From Symbiodinium microadriaticum (Eukaryota; Sar; Dinophyceae; Suessiales; Symbiodiniaceae): a DNA stretch of 64,000 bases. The notes under the pieces were generated by a model that saw only the letters and a program-made list of their open reading frames with translations, ran no database searches and was not told where the DNA came from. The DNA is taken from contig LSRX01001139.1 in assembly GCA_001939145.1 (NCBI GenBank), positions 1 to 64,000 of the forward strand, written 5' to 3'. Both the position numbers and the translations under genes were made by a program. This document shows, one piece after another, positions 32,534-43,527 of this stretch (positions are counted from its first letter, which is position 1; each line of letters opens with the position of its first letter).

Positions 32534-33397
32534 TCAATACCAATCAATTTCCCTACTGCTTGGTTTGCCTTCAGGGCCAGGAGTACAGCCTTCCAGCCAT
32601 CTCGTGCCGCGTCCCGTGGTCAAAGTCGTGCCACTGTGAGCGGTCCCTAAGCTGGCAATGTTGCTGTCGCAGGGGACTTCGTTAGCATCACCACACCAGA
32701 TCCATTGCTTAAACTCAGTGGGGAATTCAAGCATCATGTTGAGAAGAGCCTGACAAACCTCAACTTCCGCAGCAGCCCCCGTCCCAGGAGGAGCGTAAAA
32801 GTTAGCAAGGGCCCATCCTTCAACTTGAAGACAACTGACCTGAGAGTGAACTCCCACAAAGTCCTTAAGAAACCTGACCTGAAGCCTTTTGTCAACAAGC
32901 CACGCAACTCCACCTCTCTCACGACGGACGCCAAACCCATTGTCAGTCGGCTCTCCTATCGTGTAGAAGACTTTAAAACCTCTTTTCTGAGCTGCACGCC
33001 GCAGCGCCTGAATCTCATGAGCACTACACCTGATCTCCTGCAGAGCGATTGCCAGGAGATGTTTGCGTTGTGGGTGAGTATCCGCGAGGTCAAGCGCGGA
33101 CCAAAAGCCTCTGGCATTACCACAATTGCACGTGATAAGGCGCATGAGAGGTTTAGGCAAGCTCTTCAGCGGAGGTTTGGGGGACCTACACGGCTCAGGG
33201 TTGGGGCCAAGCGAGGCAGGGGGCCCAGGGTGCTTAGCTTCTCCTACTCTCTCTCCAAGGTGACCACCCAACCTCTGGTGTCTGGCTTTGTTCGGCTCAC
33301 GCGGTGGGTCTGGCGCCTTGAAGCCTCGAGAGCTATCCTGCTTGAGTTTGCTAAAGTACTTGTTGGCATACTTCAGTGTAACACCCAAACCTTGCAA
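32534..33397 (-). pseudogene. LINE apurinic-type endonuclease domain
   Basis: This 287-codon frame contains GEAKHPGPPA near residue 52, then an exonuclease-endonuclease-phosphatase fold: ITCNCGNARG, IALQEIRCSAHE with the metal-binding Glu, RGGVAWLV, LANFYAPPG, WCGDANEVP with the G-D-x-N catalytic pair, and REIDWY towards the C-terminal D-H region. It nicks target DNA to prime reverse transcription. The domain itself is intact up to residue 287, where the frame runs into a stop, and the final S-D-H motif is not visible in this frame. Confidence 0.85.
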
Positions 33398-33876
33398 AGA
33401 CCAAGCTGCTTAGCGGGGATTGTGCGGTCCCAGCTGCGAGCCTGAGCGCTGAGGGCCTGGCGACTGTCACTCGCGCAGGGAGAGCCCCAGAGCTTCGTGC
33501 TACCCTGAGGATTAGTCCGCCAGCATCTCAAGCAGGTGTAGTGACCCAGCGGCTGCTTCTGAGCAGTTGACTTGTCGTCACCGGGCAGTCCTTTGACCGG
33601 TCTAAGGCGGTGACCAAACTTGGTTGCAAAACAAGCAGCAGCCCTGAAAAACGGAAGCTGCTTGAAGAAGGTCCTGAAGCGAGCAGCCTTCTGCAATACT
33701 GCGGCATCAGCATCGGAAAGCTTGAGGGCTTCCTTAATAGACTGTCCGTTTTCGGGGTACTCTTTACAGCAATCCTGTAACCAAGTAAAAAAAGACTTTA
33801 GGAACCGCTTGCGCCTTGGAAGAGCAAGCTTTATTCGAAAAAGACTTTGGGCTACCTTTACGTCTACAGCAGGCAC
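33373..33876 (-). pseudogene. LINE region between zinc fingers and endonuclease
   Basis: A basic helical segment (RIKLALPRRKRFLKSFFTWL) and a C-x2-C element (GHYTCLRCWRTN) that may pair with His or Cys lost to a frame change. Upstream of, and overlapping by 25 bp, the endonuclease frame. Confidence 0.5.
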
Positions 33877-33917
33877 ACACGAGCACGAGGTTGTGGCTCA
33901 AGCCTCGGGGCTCATTC

Positions 33918-34634
33918 TTACTGTCTCTTTTGACGCGAAGGTAGGCCAGGTATGGCCAGGTCGTGGCCTGTGCGCTGTTTCAGGTCCTCAAGGGATTTCA
34001 GGGCAGTTTGAGTCTTAAGGCCTCCAACCTTGTTTCCTTTAACACTCATCCGAGACCTAAGCTTGGGATCCTGCAGTTGCTTGAGCCTGTAGGCCTCAGT
34101 GGGGGTCGTGTCAGGGTGCTTCGAGTTGAAGTGGGAAGACACACTAGCTTCATGATGCCATTTCTTGAGGGCGGGGAGTCTTTCATGACAGATCGGGCAT
34201 TCCCAATCAGCTTCATGTTCAGGAAGGCAAGAGCTGGTGGCGACAACCACAGTAGAGGGCCCGAGCCTATCAAACCGGTCCCGTTCACCTTTGTGCCTCA
34301 AGTCCTTATGCTTGTCAATAAGCCTTCTGAGGGTTTCCCGAGCCCCAACGCCAGGAGGGACACTAAGTCGAACATCACAGAGTTTGCACACCCAAGACTG
34401 TTCGGCTTGACCGTTGCTAAGGGCAGCTTGCGTCGCAACGGGCTTGCAGTGTCCATAACGCGGGTACGGGGTGATGTCAGGCAGATACTGTGGTTCATCC
34501 GTGTCCTTAGCATCGACAGGAGCCTCAGGGACGGAGCACGAAGCAGGTCTGGAGGCCAACCCACGAGTGGCTTGGCCGTGGGAACCCTCAACACAGTCAC
34601 GGGGTCTAGGGCCTTTCAGAGCAGCAAGGTCCAC
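33918..34634 (-). pseudogene. LINE ORF1-like region with two zinc fingers
   Basis: A 238-codon frame with two C2H2-type candidates: WVCKLCDVRLSVP ... LIDKHKDLRH and WECPICHERLPALKKWHHEA ... HFNSKHP. Such fingers are expected to bind the element RNA or target DNA. Ends at a stop at 33918. No esterase or RRM-type ORF1 domain is seen. Confidence 0.65.
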
Positions 34635-34789
34635 ACAAGCAGTTTGTTTGCAGTTGAGCCTTCTACGTTTCGGAGCAGGGGCGTTGCCAACAAAAACCTG
34701 GCTCAGGGCTTCAAGGTTTTGTTGGTGTTTCGGCAGGCCAGCTGCTTGAGGCTGACTTGAGGCTCTAGTAGGCGTACCTGAAGCGAGGC

Positions 34790-35317
34790 TCAGGCTGCAG
34801 CTTTGGGAGGCAGTCTCCAGGCCATCTCGTGGATTACCTCTTCCAGTGGATCCCTTAAACGAGCAGGGCGTGGACGGAGCAAGTGAAAGCCCACCTGAAG
34901 TGCCACAACAACCCTCAGTTTCCGAAGCAACGCAGCACTGTCTACTGCTGGAGTAATCAACCGCGAACCGAAAGCCTCTAACGTGGCCAACTTGATCCCC
35001 GGAATTTCCTTAGGAACCCTTTCGGTACTTGTATCGGAGCCTTTAAGGGAGCCGATTGCAGGAAGCGAGGCAGTAGAGCCAGAGCTAGCCCTTTCAGCCT
35101 CAGCAGGGGCCTCAGGAGAAGAACCTGCCAGTGAGAGCGCGCGGCTGCGTTTGGAGGGAGTGGAGCCGGGCAAGGAGAGGCCACAGTCAGACGCAGCTCC
35201 TTTGAAGGTGTTCGGGGGCCTTTGGGGCGTCTCTTGGTACCAGGCGTCAGTCCCAGAGACTTTCTCCATGATGTTGTCCATGAGAGTTGCCATGACAATA
35301 CTTTTCTTGAGCAACAT
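34790..35317 (-). pseudogene. LINE N-terminal region
   Basis: A 175-codon frame starting MLLKKSIVMATLMDN with a second in-frame Met at residue 9 (35293). It is rich in S, P and A, has a weakly basic second half (LLRKLRVVVALQVGFHLLRP), and stops at 34790. It has no domain and is assigned to the LINE by position and strand only. Confidence 0.4.
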
Positions 35318-35698
35318 CAGTTGTTTTTATTGTGTTATATGAGTCCAGATTTGCACAATGTGTAGTTTGAACACAAAGAGAAGAAGATAAGAGACATGAA
35401 GCAAAAACAAATCACAACATGCAGGTGTTTTGATACCTGTGTTTTAAATTGTGCTCGCACATTCTACTCTGTGCTGTAGGTATGTCTTTTAGTTGCTTCG
35501 TTCCTTTAGCTCTGCATAATCGTACGGTTCAATCACAAATTGGAACAGACAAGAGCAAGAGCAAGCGCAGGTCTGCAAGAGCCTTTTTCTTTGGAAAGAA
35601 GCACGGTGCAGCACCCTCTCGTGCGCCAGTGTAGCATGTCTAGCCTCCAGCCAGACATGGGGCGCGAGACAAAGACGCCATGCCAGTGGAGAGACCGA
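35318..35698. other. Unassigned sequence between LINE and next gene
   Basis: No supported gene. Confidence 0.4.
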
Positions 35699-36446
35699 TT
35701 AACTACGATCCCACTCTAGCTTGGCTTTCTCAAGAGACAGGAGCATCTTGTAAGCAATACGACGCTTCTTAGCAATATCGCCACTTGATTCAAGTACATA
35801 AAGTGAGCTATTCCAAGCATCAGCCCAATCACTCGTCCAAAGTTGGGTGTAAGTGTTCAAAGCAATCTGCTTCATACCCACTTCCGAAAGGCTGGACGAA
35901 GACGAGTCCGAGGAACTGCTGCTTGAGTCATCTGCCTTTCCCGTGTCATCGCGCTCGATCGTGTCCTTGATGTCCATGTCCTCGGTGGGGCCCTGGTCAA
36001 TCTCGTTGTTCGTGGCGTCCTTCGTGTCGTGCTTTTTGTCCTCAATGGCGAGCTTCTCGATATCGTCGGTCTTCTTGTTGTCAATAGCAAGGGGCTTCAT
36101 GCCATCCGGTGTTTTCGGAAGTCTCTTGGCCTTCGCAGGATTTGAGGAGCTTCTTATTGGCATCCAAATTCCATTGCCCAAGCAGCCCCACGTTGAGGTT
36201 CAAGGACCGTTGTACGTTGTTCAATATGATCCTGAGGCTGTCTGCTGACATAGGAATTCTCGACGGGTGCACATTGACTCTATTCTCCTCAATGGCGATG
36301 AGGATGGCATTGTCGTCCCGCACAACGCCCCACGGCGGTGAGGATGTAGTAGCTGTTGCGCGTGCCGATGAAGTCGTGCTCGCCGAAGCTGCTTGGCCCG
36401 ATGGGGCTAGGCGGAGAAGAGCTTCCCCGTTCTCGAATGTGACCAT
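35699..36446 (-). CDS. Hypothetical gene with frame changes
   Basis: Three minus-strand segments make sense together. First, in one frame at about 36345-36420, FGEHDFIGTRNSYYILTAVG. Next, in another at about 36160-36340, DDNAILIAIEENRVNVHPSR and LRIILNNVQRSLNLNVGLLG. Then, in a third at 36130-35699, an acidic/Lys linker with a polyserine tract (DDSSSSSSDSSSSSLSE) and a C-terminal helical part (KKRRIAYKMLLSLEKAKLEW), stop at 35699-35701. The frame changes near 36340 and 36130 have no obvious introns and may be indels in the DNA or the assembly. I do not recognise the family. High coding quality over three segments makes a real or recently lost gene likely. Confidence 0.5.
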
Positions 36447-36639
36447 ACCTGAGACCGCGCATTGGCTGATGATGGCGGTGGGACGGGATGATATACAGGA
36501 GGGTTACAAGCTGAAGCTCCAAACACTGCGGTAGCCACGAGCATGGAACATTCACATGCGCTCCAACCTTGCAGAACCTGACGTCAGCGCAAAATGCAAA
36601 CTGCAGCACAGACTGGACAAGAATAAGCGTACCAAAGTA

Positions 36640-36832
36640 CCGATTGAACTCGATTGAACCGATAATCGGCGCACGGATCCAAGACTGTTCAGGACTATGT
36701 CGGTATAATCTTGGATCCCGATTGAAACCGATTGAAATTTCAATCGGGGCCAAGATCCAAGATTCCCTGGGACAGACCCCGGGGCAATCTTGGATCTCGG
36801 AAACGATTGAAATTTCAATCGGTTCAATCGGA
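36640..36832. repeat. Foldback element with repeated palindromes
   Basis: The 18-bp perfect palindrome CGATTGAAATTTCAATCG occurs at 36729-36746 and 36804-36821. The left end (ccgattgaactcgattgaac) and the complement of the right end (ccgattgaaccgattgaa) form terminal inverted repeats, and atccaagatt/aatcttggat words repeat inside in both orientations. No ORF. No clear target duplication. Confidence 0.75.
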
Positions 36833-36987
36833 ATAAAGTCTTCGATAGGTGTTTATGGGGTGTGCTTTGTGTGAGGATTGTGAGATGATGGCGAGTGGAA
36901 AGAGCTGAAGAGAGCGAGAAACGTGAGCTGAAGGCGAATGGAAAAAGCTGAAAAGAGCAAGAAACATAGATCTTGGGGGGGGGGGTC

Positions 36988-36989
<2 letters not shown>

Positions 36990-37026
<37 letters not shown>
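36990..37026. repeat. (TA)n microsatellite
   Basis: Nearly perfect TA dinucleotide run following a G run at 36976-36985. Confidence 0.95.
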
Positions 37027-37029
<3 letters not shown>

Positions 37030-37192
37030 ACATCTCTTCAGCAAGTGAAACTTCGGCAACTACAGAACTATGCGTCCATAGCTCCTTCCACCTATTCCGC
37101 TAGCTTCGTTGGCTGGCATCACGGAAAGGCTGCCAGCCCCCTGCTCTCTCGATCTGCTTTGCATCCTGATAAACATATATATACATATATAC

Positions 37193-37224
<32 letters not shown>

Positions 37225-37946
37225 GAGAACACATATATACGCACACACACACACACACAGACGGCTTGGTGGTGGCAGCGCACACTTCTTCGGTCGTGTG
37301 TCGGGTGGGCTGTGGGCTTTCGTAGGCTTGCAGAGCTTTCTTCCCAGGGCCGGAGCATTGTGCGTCCTCTCCTGTCCTTTGTCGGATTCTCGCTTCTCTT
37401 TTTGAGTTCTCTCCGGTGTAACTCCTGTCATGGGTACTTGGTGGCTTCCTCTGTCAGATCCGGAACTTTGACTCCTTTGGCTCGCTGGGCTCTGTTTGCT
37501 TACAGCCTCTCTCTTCTTGCGAAATGCAAGGCAAGCCTTCGGGCTCCAGTCATGTCCGGACCCTGGAGGCGAGCATCGAGTCCCCAGTTCTACGAGGCTT
37601 CTTGAAACGGCTGCATGCTTTTCTGTAAACTGCAACTTTAACCAAGCGGCTGGTCGGTTGGTCAGGACGATGACCCACTGCGCCTTGTATCCGAATTGCA
37701 AGCTACCTCAGTCAAAGTGTTCCGACTGCCGGGACTGCCGCACACCAACATGTTGCACTGTAGGTACAACTACGAAGCCGCGGCTGCCATAAAGCCAGAG
37801 CTTCGAAGCAAGTGAGGCCCTTCTGAAGGCTCCACTAAATCTGGACTACATCACGTGTGGATATAGCACATTTTTCAAGACTCTCCGAAGGTTTCCTAAG
37901 AATAACTGAGACCGAGGCGATCTGCATTGGCTGCCGATAAACTTAC
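37027..37946. other. Unassigned sequence with TA/CA microsatellites
   Basis: A second simple-repeat cluster (TA, CATA and CA units) lies at 37171-37258. Open frames here are low complexity or without bias. Confidence 0.5.
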
Positions 37947-38125
37947 CTGGTTGATGCCCACGGGAACGTAGAATCGAGCTGGATCCTCCGGACGAGGGAC
38001 TGTGCGATCGTGATGCTGCCAAACAACACTGTGATGGATTGCTCCAACGTTCGCTGCATGAAATGGAAAGCCAGGGGTATCGGTGTTGCTGGCCCGGGCA
38101 GCAGCTACTGAGCAGGCCGTTTGAA
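37947..38125 (-). CDS. Probable exon ending in a GTAAGT donor
   Basis: On the minus strand the coding-like stretch (ASNTDTPGFPFHAANVGAIH ... ARFYVPVGINQ) ends exactly at caaccag/gtaagt, a strong donor at 37947/37946. Composition is protein-like and the final strand resembles a secreted beta domain. The 5' limit is uncertain. It may belong to the same minus-strand gene as the exon at 40190-40321. Confidence 0.4.
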
Positions 38126-40189
38126 TCGGAGCTCCTTCATTCACTGACTTGTTGACTTCTCGGGTTTGCTTCCCCCGCACCCGGAGGATGTGCCAGCAGC
38201 GGCGTCGTGATCATTTCTCATAGATTCAGCGCGCAATTGGGATCACAGATCAGTCTTGCAGACGCTTCGGTTCGATTGCCGGGTTAGTCAAAGTTGCTGC
38301 AGTTTTGTCCGCAAACTAGCTGCAAACGCCAGTCCGGTGTTCCGATCTGCTCCAACCTGGGTCTTTGCTTGGTCTCGTACCCGAACAACTGAACTCTGTA
38401 ACTTGGTAGCGCTCCATATCTTCCATCGTGTTGCCGTCAGCGCAAAAGCAAACACAAACCATCCAGCGCAACACTGCACCAGATCTTATCTTCTCGCCCC
38501 ACAGGCAACAATTTGAGCGTTAGTGGGTCCTTCTTCTAGTCCTCAGGCAGTATTCTACAAACCAAACGCCTGGATAGCTGACACGGCATACAACGCCCTG
38601 AGACCTGACCTACAATTGAGATCCGTTTCAATAGTAGTGTTCACAGACGCCATGAACATGAGGAAATCGGCACAGTAAGGCATGCAACAACAAGTCCATA
38701 ACTCGTACGCACCATCCCTTTGCAAATGAACCTACCCTGACGTTATCGCTGACGCAACGACTTCGTGATGCGTGGATTGAAGCAGGTGTTCGGAGGGAGT
38801 AACCCTCGCATCTCCTCAGTGAGCACTTGCCAACAACTTGCAGGAGCCACTGCGACATTGATGCCACTGCTAGCATGGAGCTTCGCAAGTTCAAATGTTA
38901 AGCAACCTTGCCGCCCGTCATAAACACTAAAGCATAACCACAAGAATCAGACCGCGCTTTTTTGGGCTCCCGCATTTGCAAGCCCGGATGCTGAGACACG
39001 CATCTGCCAAGACAGCAAGCGTACATTGGCAAATGCGGTACTCGCAGTCGTAGCCGTAACGGAGCAATGATGGGTTGGGGCGAACCCTTCCATATCGTTG
39101 CCTGGTTCCTCTTGATATGTCTTCCTCTGCCAGTCATCACGAGTTAAGGAATGCAAAAAGCATTTGACACACGCGCAGCCCCGCTTTGTGTAAATAAACT
39201 GTAAAGATTTCGACAACCTGATCTGGTAATCTTCGCTGTGCCGGATGGTTTTTCTGTTCTCTGTATTTGATAGCTGCGTATGCTTTCTGATACCTTGCCC
39301 CCCTTGAAGCCTCTTGTATGTAGTTGTCGAAACGTGAGATGGAATCTTTCTTTGTGTTTCGGACTCTGTGGCCTGGAACTTCAGTGAAGTGCTTGAAGCC
39401 GCTTCATGATACTTGCAGTCGGAGGTTCTGCGAGTCAGAACGTACAAACAGCGTCAGTTGCAGCACAAGAAATACTTGCTGCCTCGAGAACAAACAATAC
39501 CTGCTGCAACACAAACCACATTCGTCGTTGAGGCTTACACCGGAGCCATGGCCAAGGAAGGAACATAATGACACTGCTGCCCTGGTGCATTAGGTGCGGA
39601 TGTCCTGAAGGACCCTGACGGACCGACGAGCGAGAACACAACCACGGCAAGACCAATAAGAGCCCAATGCGCGAAACACACCATAACAAGAACCTCCACC
39701 CCAAGGAGGTTGTGGACGAAGGTCCGCATCGCCGGTTAATGAGTGATGGTGGGGCTTGATATTGACTTTGCGCATGACCAAGGTGGCGAGCGTCAACTAG
39801 CTGGGCCCATGCTTCGTGGTCGTGTAGGTTCTTGCTCAAGCCCCACGCCGGCAATTCCTTCCCCCAAAACGCGGGGAACCGAAGCTTTGGGCATGTTGTT
39901 TCTCGCGTACTTTGCCTTGAGCACTTGTCCGTACATGCGCGAGCTGCCTCTGTCACATGCGCTGGATTGCCTGAAATGCCTGAACTATGATCGTCACTGC
40001 AGCTGACAATATGACATGAATACTGTAGCCATAAGCTTTGCAAATTCCCGGTCCGGCAATAAGCTGTTCACCACAACTTTCGATGCAAGAAACTCGATCA
40101 GGGCAAAGTTGTCCTGACAAGAGGCTTAAGACTTAAGAGAAACCACGGCTCTCCGCCACAGGTTCAAGCGAGATCTCCATTCAACTCAC
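38126..40189. other. Probable introns and unresolved exons of a minus-strand gene
   Basis: Two minus-strand stretches look coding: about 38790-38905 (LTFELAKLHASSGINVAVAP, then SCWQVLTEEMRGLLPPNTC) and about 39600-39740, which encodes a hydrophobic segment (EVLVMVCFAHWALIGLAVVV) that could be a membrane span. Splice sites were not fixed, so they are not called as separate genes. Confidence 0.3.
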
Positions 40190-40321
40190 GTCCTGCGAGT
40201 TGTCGTGTGCCAGCCACACAGTATAGCTCCCAACTAGAGATATGTCTGCAGGTGGGTCCCAAGAGACCGTGCCCGCCAACGAATACTCGCCAGTATCAGT
40301 GTCCGTAAACTGAACGTTGCC
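40190..40321 (-). CDS. Beta-sandwich (FN3-like) surface-domain exon, second locus
   Basis: A clean exon: acceptor cgtgaactgag/gcaacg at 40322/40321 and donor caggac/gtgagt at 40190/40189. It encodes VQFTDTDTGEYSLAGTVSW followed by DPPADISLVGSYTVWLAHDN. The pattern matches the exon pair at 22.3-22.6 kb residue for residue at the key positions (V-Q-F-T-D-x-D, G-T-V-S-W, L-A-x-D), although the two genes are 18 kb apart. I recall this as a dinoflagellate repeated extracellular domain; adhesion or cell-surface function is inference. The rest of the gene is not resolved. Confidence 0.6.
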
Positions 40322-41417
40322 TCAGTTCACGTGTGTCATCTGATCGCTTGAGGTCTGTCAGACTTCAACGCTTATCAGCGGGACAGGCTTCATGCTGTGG
40401 GCTCTTGCGTTCGTTGCTTCTTCGTGCGCGTGTTCGATGCATTGGATCGCATTGGGATTACTTCTCTCTGCACGCTGCCTGTCCGCAACATCTGTTTCTG
40501 ATTTTCAAGATCGAAAATTAGATTCCCGGGCCAAGTCATTTCGGTCTCACTTCGGCTCATGCAGCCGCTTCGCGTGACTCTCTGCACTTCGAATCAGCTT
40601 TCGGACTTCCTGTTTTGCGACTACCCCGTTCTGCATCTTCTCACTTCCAAGTCAGTTCGGCTCACGACACCCTTATCTTTTCTCGTGCATCACAATATCC
40701 AAGCGAACCAACTCCTTGCTTGTGCCGTCCTTGAAGCAGCTTCCCAAGGCCATGCTCTTTCGCCCCCCCCCCCCCCTCCGCACCAAGCATGCGCAGCGCA
40801 GCACAGAAAAGACCCGTGGAGAAACGCCTCAAAATTTCTGATTTCCTCGAAATAAACTGACTAACCTTCGAGCACCCCAATCTGAGTCTGAAGACTCTCA
40901 ACCCACCATGAAGACAAAAGCAGAAAGGGAGAGACAAAACAATAGGAAGTTTTTCACTTCGGCTTGCAACAACAATGAATAAACACAACCTTGCGGTGAA
41001 GTTGCTCACTCCGCCGCCCGCGCAGCAAGAGAGGCACAACAAACTCAATCTCACCATGTAACACCTGGACTGTCATGGCGCTGCGATAAACTAACCTCGA
41101 CATTTGATGCTCGTGTGAAAGCGCGTTGGCAGGCCTCATCGTCCATGCTGCTTTCAACATTGCACGGCATCGGTGCGGTGTTGAAGAGAAAAGACTACAT
41201 ACAACAGCCTACGCTAGCTTCGCCCCGAGGGCTTCATGGCGAAATGACAGCGCTGATCAAAGTAAAGCAATCCGACGGAGCATCATCGTATAAGTGCTGT
41301 CACTCTGCATTCATGTACAGCCTCTCAGGGCTTTCACATCTTGCAGCGGTAGTGCAGCGGTAGACATGACGTGTTGATCTTACTCGAACTACTCAAGCAC
41401 AAACCGAAAGCTTTACA
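40322..41417. other. Unassigned sequence
   Basis: A C run at 40762-40777. One possible minus-strand exon ends at cttgttacatg/gtgaga near 41055, preceded by SRLVYRSAMTVQVLHG, but its start is unknown. Confidence 0.35.
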
Positions 41418-41549
41418 ATGATGAAATTTTCAGCCATGCAAACAGTTCTACTCCTGACAATTCTTGCCGCTGCATGCAAGCATCTGGACGTAGAATTTGC
41501 TTCGGGGTGTATTGGATGGCATTCCGGAAAACCAACTGTTCATTTGTAG
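41418..41549 (+). CDS. Small ORF with signal-peptide-like start
   Basis: A 43-codon ORF, MMKFSAMQTVLLLTILAAAC followed by 23 residues ending HSGKPTVHL and stop TAG at 41547-41549. The start has the classic layout: a Lys, a hydrophobic core of leucines and small residues (AAAC) where a signal peptidase could cut. It may be a short secreted peptide or the first exon of a larger secreted protein, with a possible donor at gac/gtagaa. No homology is recognised, and chance cannot be excluded at this length. Confidence 0.33.
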   Translation: MMKFSAMQTVLLLTILAAACKHLDVEFASGCIGWHSGKPTVHL

Positions 41550-41724
41550 ATCGCATGAATTTAAGCTACTGCCTTCGCTCGGCTCGACTTTTCCTTTCGC
41601 AATGCCGGGCCATGGGTCCTTCTGTAGAACCTGTGTGAACTCACAGGAAGTGCTTTGGTAACACATTCGGTTCGACCTTCAACTAAGCGTGCTAGGTAAG
41701 CAAGCTCCTACCAACCCGGTACAG

Positions 41725-42818
41725 TCACGAACCACCGAGAACGCCCTCCACTGCCCGGACCCCAAGCAGGACAATGGCAGTGGGCGCCACTGCCAAGCTA
41801 CACAGAGCTTGCGGCGCAATGGTGAGCCAATGCTCCCGAAGCGTAGCTTGACCAAGCCGAGCTGCCCACCTGCTGACTGCTAAGGCAAAGGCTGCTGAAG
41901 CAGCCGTGTGCTCGGCCTCATCCACATGAGGGCAGACTCGACACCACTTGCTGCATACAGCTTCCACTCGTCCCGAGAACGGGTATGATGGAGCGGTTGG
42001 GCGGCCACTGGGCGATCTCGACTGTGTTGTGCCTTAACCAACACGACTGCCTGCGGGCTCCCATGAAGACACATGAGCCCTAAACAATGTCAGTCAAGCC
42101 CCTGTCACACGCATCACTTTTCCAGGGTCGACTCCAAGCGGGTGAGCCCCTTAAGGACTCTTGGATCTGGGCTTGGCAAGGGTTCGGCACTTCACGCGCC
42201 TAGTTGGAAATCCTCACAGAGCTTGACGTGGGCTTGGTGGAACCGACGCACCTCCTGCCTCCCCCACGAACCAGTGCATCACGCGCCTCCATGACCTGAC
42301 CTCCTTCACCACCAGCGTCCGGGCCCTTTCCCGGAAACGCAAGACCCACTCAGCTGTCTCCTCAGCGTCTCGGTGTTGAAGCCATGACAACCAGGGTCTG
42401 GGTGCCATGGAGGGCGTAAGCAATCATCACAGTTTCGTCGGTGTCGGGCTCTTCCGTGTACAACCAACCCATCAGCAAGACTGGGACGTGCCCAGCTGAA
42501 ACTGCAGTGACCTACTTCCAGACCGAAGATGACAGCGTACGCTTCGAAAGCTCGGCTGATCCTGGACACCACTGCATCGTGGACCTCAGCTGGAAACCTC
42601 AGCTTATACCGTGCCCTGAAAGTTTCCTTACGGCCCCTGAGCTCAGAGTCCGGGAATAGTAGGTGCAAGTGGCTTTCCAGGAGTGCTGTCTGTATCATCG
42701 TTCGGACACCCAAGCCCGTCTTGCCGACCCAAGCACCAATGCCGGCCTCATCGTCGAAGAGAAACCCAAACTCCTCAAGGTGAGAAATCCCCGTCTCATC
42801 AATGAGCTTCTGTTCCAA
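41725..42818 (-). pseudogene. Coding-like region with frame change, possibly retroelement-derived
   Basis: The minus-strand frame 42818-42306 begins EQKLIDETGISHLEEFGFLF and continues with good composition (MIQTALLESHLHLLF, RARYKLRFPAEVHDAVVSRI). At about 42400 coding quality passes to another frame (FRERARTLVVKEVRSWRRVM). A third segment at 41967-41725 has CSKWCRVCPHVDEAEHTAAS, a C-x-C-x2-C ... H pattern like LINE C-terminal knuckles. No catalytic motif was found. An old retroelement or a decayed host gene both fit. Confidence 0.35.
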
Positions 42819-43527
42819 TGTAATAATAATAATAATAATATTAAGCTGCCAAGGACTTGCGGCTCGATGCGATGTCCTGGTCGCCTCGGCATTATCGCTG
42901 ATGCTATGCTCTTGGCTGCAGGGTAGATTCCCTACGGGTCCATGTGGCTATCCTGGAGCTGGAGGACAACCCCCTCTCCTCGACTCCTCGGTCGTCCCCG
43001 AGGTAGAGCAACGCTTTCGAGCAAAAGACGACAAGAGTAGAGTCGAGGAGAGGGGGCAGCAGAATCTAGCGCGCCACAGCAAGCTCTCCGTGTCAACCCC
43101 GGTTTCTTGCTTCGGCGTGCACTGCTGTCAAGTCGTTCGCTTTGAAGGACCGCAGCATGTCAGCCTGCAGAATTTTGTTGCTAATTGAAACGCGGGATCA
43201 TCAGACTCCCTGTCCTCACCTTCCGAGTCAGGGCTTTCACTCCGGGAAAGACTTGGCTGAGAGCTTGCCGAAGGACAGATGGGTCGCCCACATTCGATGG
43301 CCTCTATAACTTGCTGGCTGACTCAGGCGTCGACACGCCCCGCCCTGCTTGCGCACTGTGCCTGACAAGAATAACTTTTCACCCGCTGGAGATTCCCAAA
43401 CAATGTGCCGGACGCTTGCCTGCCATCTTGTCGAGGGCCGCGTGGATACCGCAACCGGCCGTGTAGGATCCCGTCGTGGCGGGGGTCCGGCTGGTCTTTC
43501 AGCACTCACAACTAGGACAAGCAAGGC
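42819..43527. other. Unassigned sequence, upstream flank of membrane coiled-coil gene 1
   Basis: Contains a short (TAA)n run at 42821-42840. No supported gene. Confidence 0.4.

Larger units (their letters stand above)
29580..35317 (-). mobile_element. Decayed full-length-looking LINE (non-LTR retrotransposon)
   Basis: Coding segments in the expected order on the minus strand, 5' to 3', are: N-terminal region (35317-34790), zinc-finger region (34634-33373), AP-type endonuclease (33397-32534), linker (32378-32052), reverse transcriptase (32095-30760) and C-terminal zinc knuckle (30306-29905). Successive segments are in different frames, with at least seven frame changes, so it is dead as assembled. 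The 3' tail has a tandem repeat. No poly-A or target duplication was identified. Total about 5.7 kb. Confidence 0.85.

Noticed and set aside
33889-33901. ttgtggctcaagc as another spliced-leader relict
   Set aside because: Only 11 of 12 bases agree, it lies inside LINE sequence on the opposite strand, and it is expected by chance.
36973-37605. 210-codon plus-strand ORF starting in the TA repeat
   Set aside because: Begins in a microsatellite and has no coding bias.
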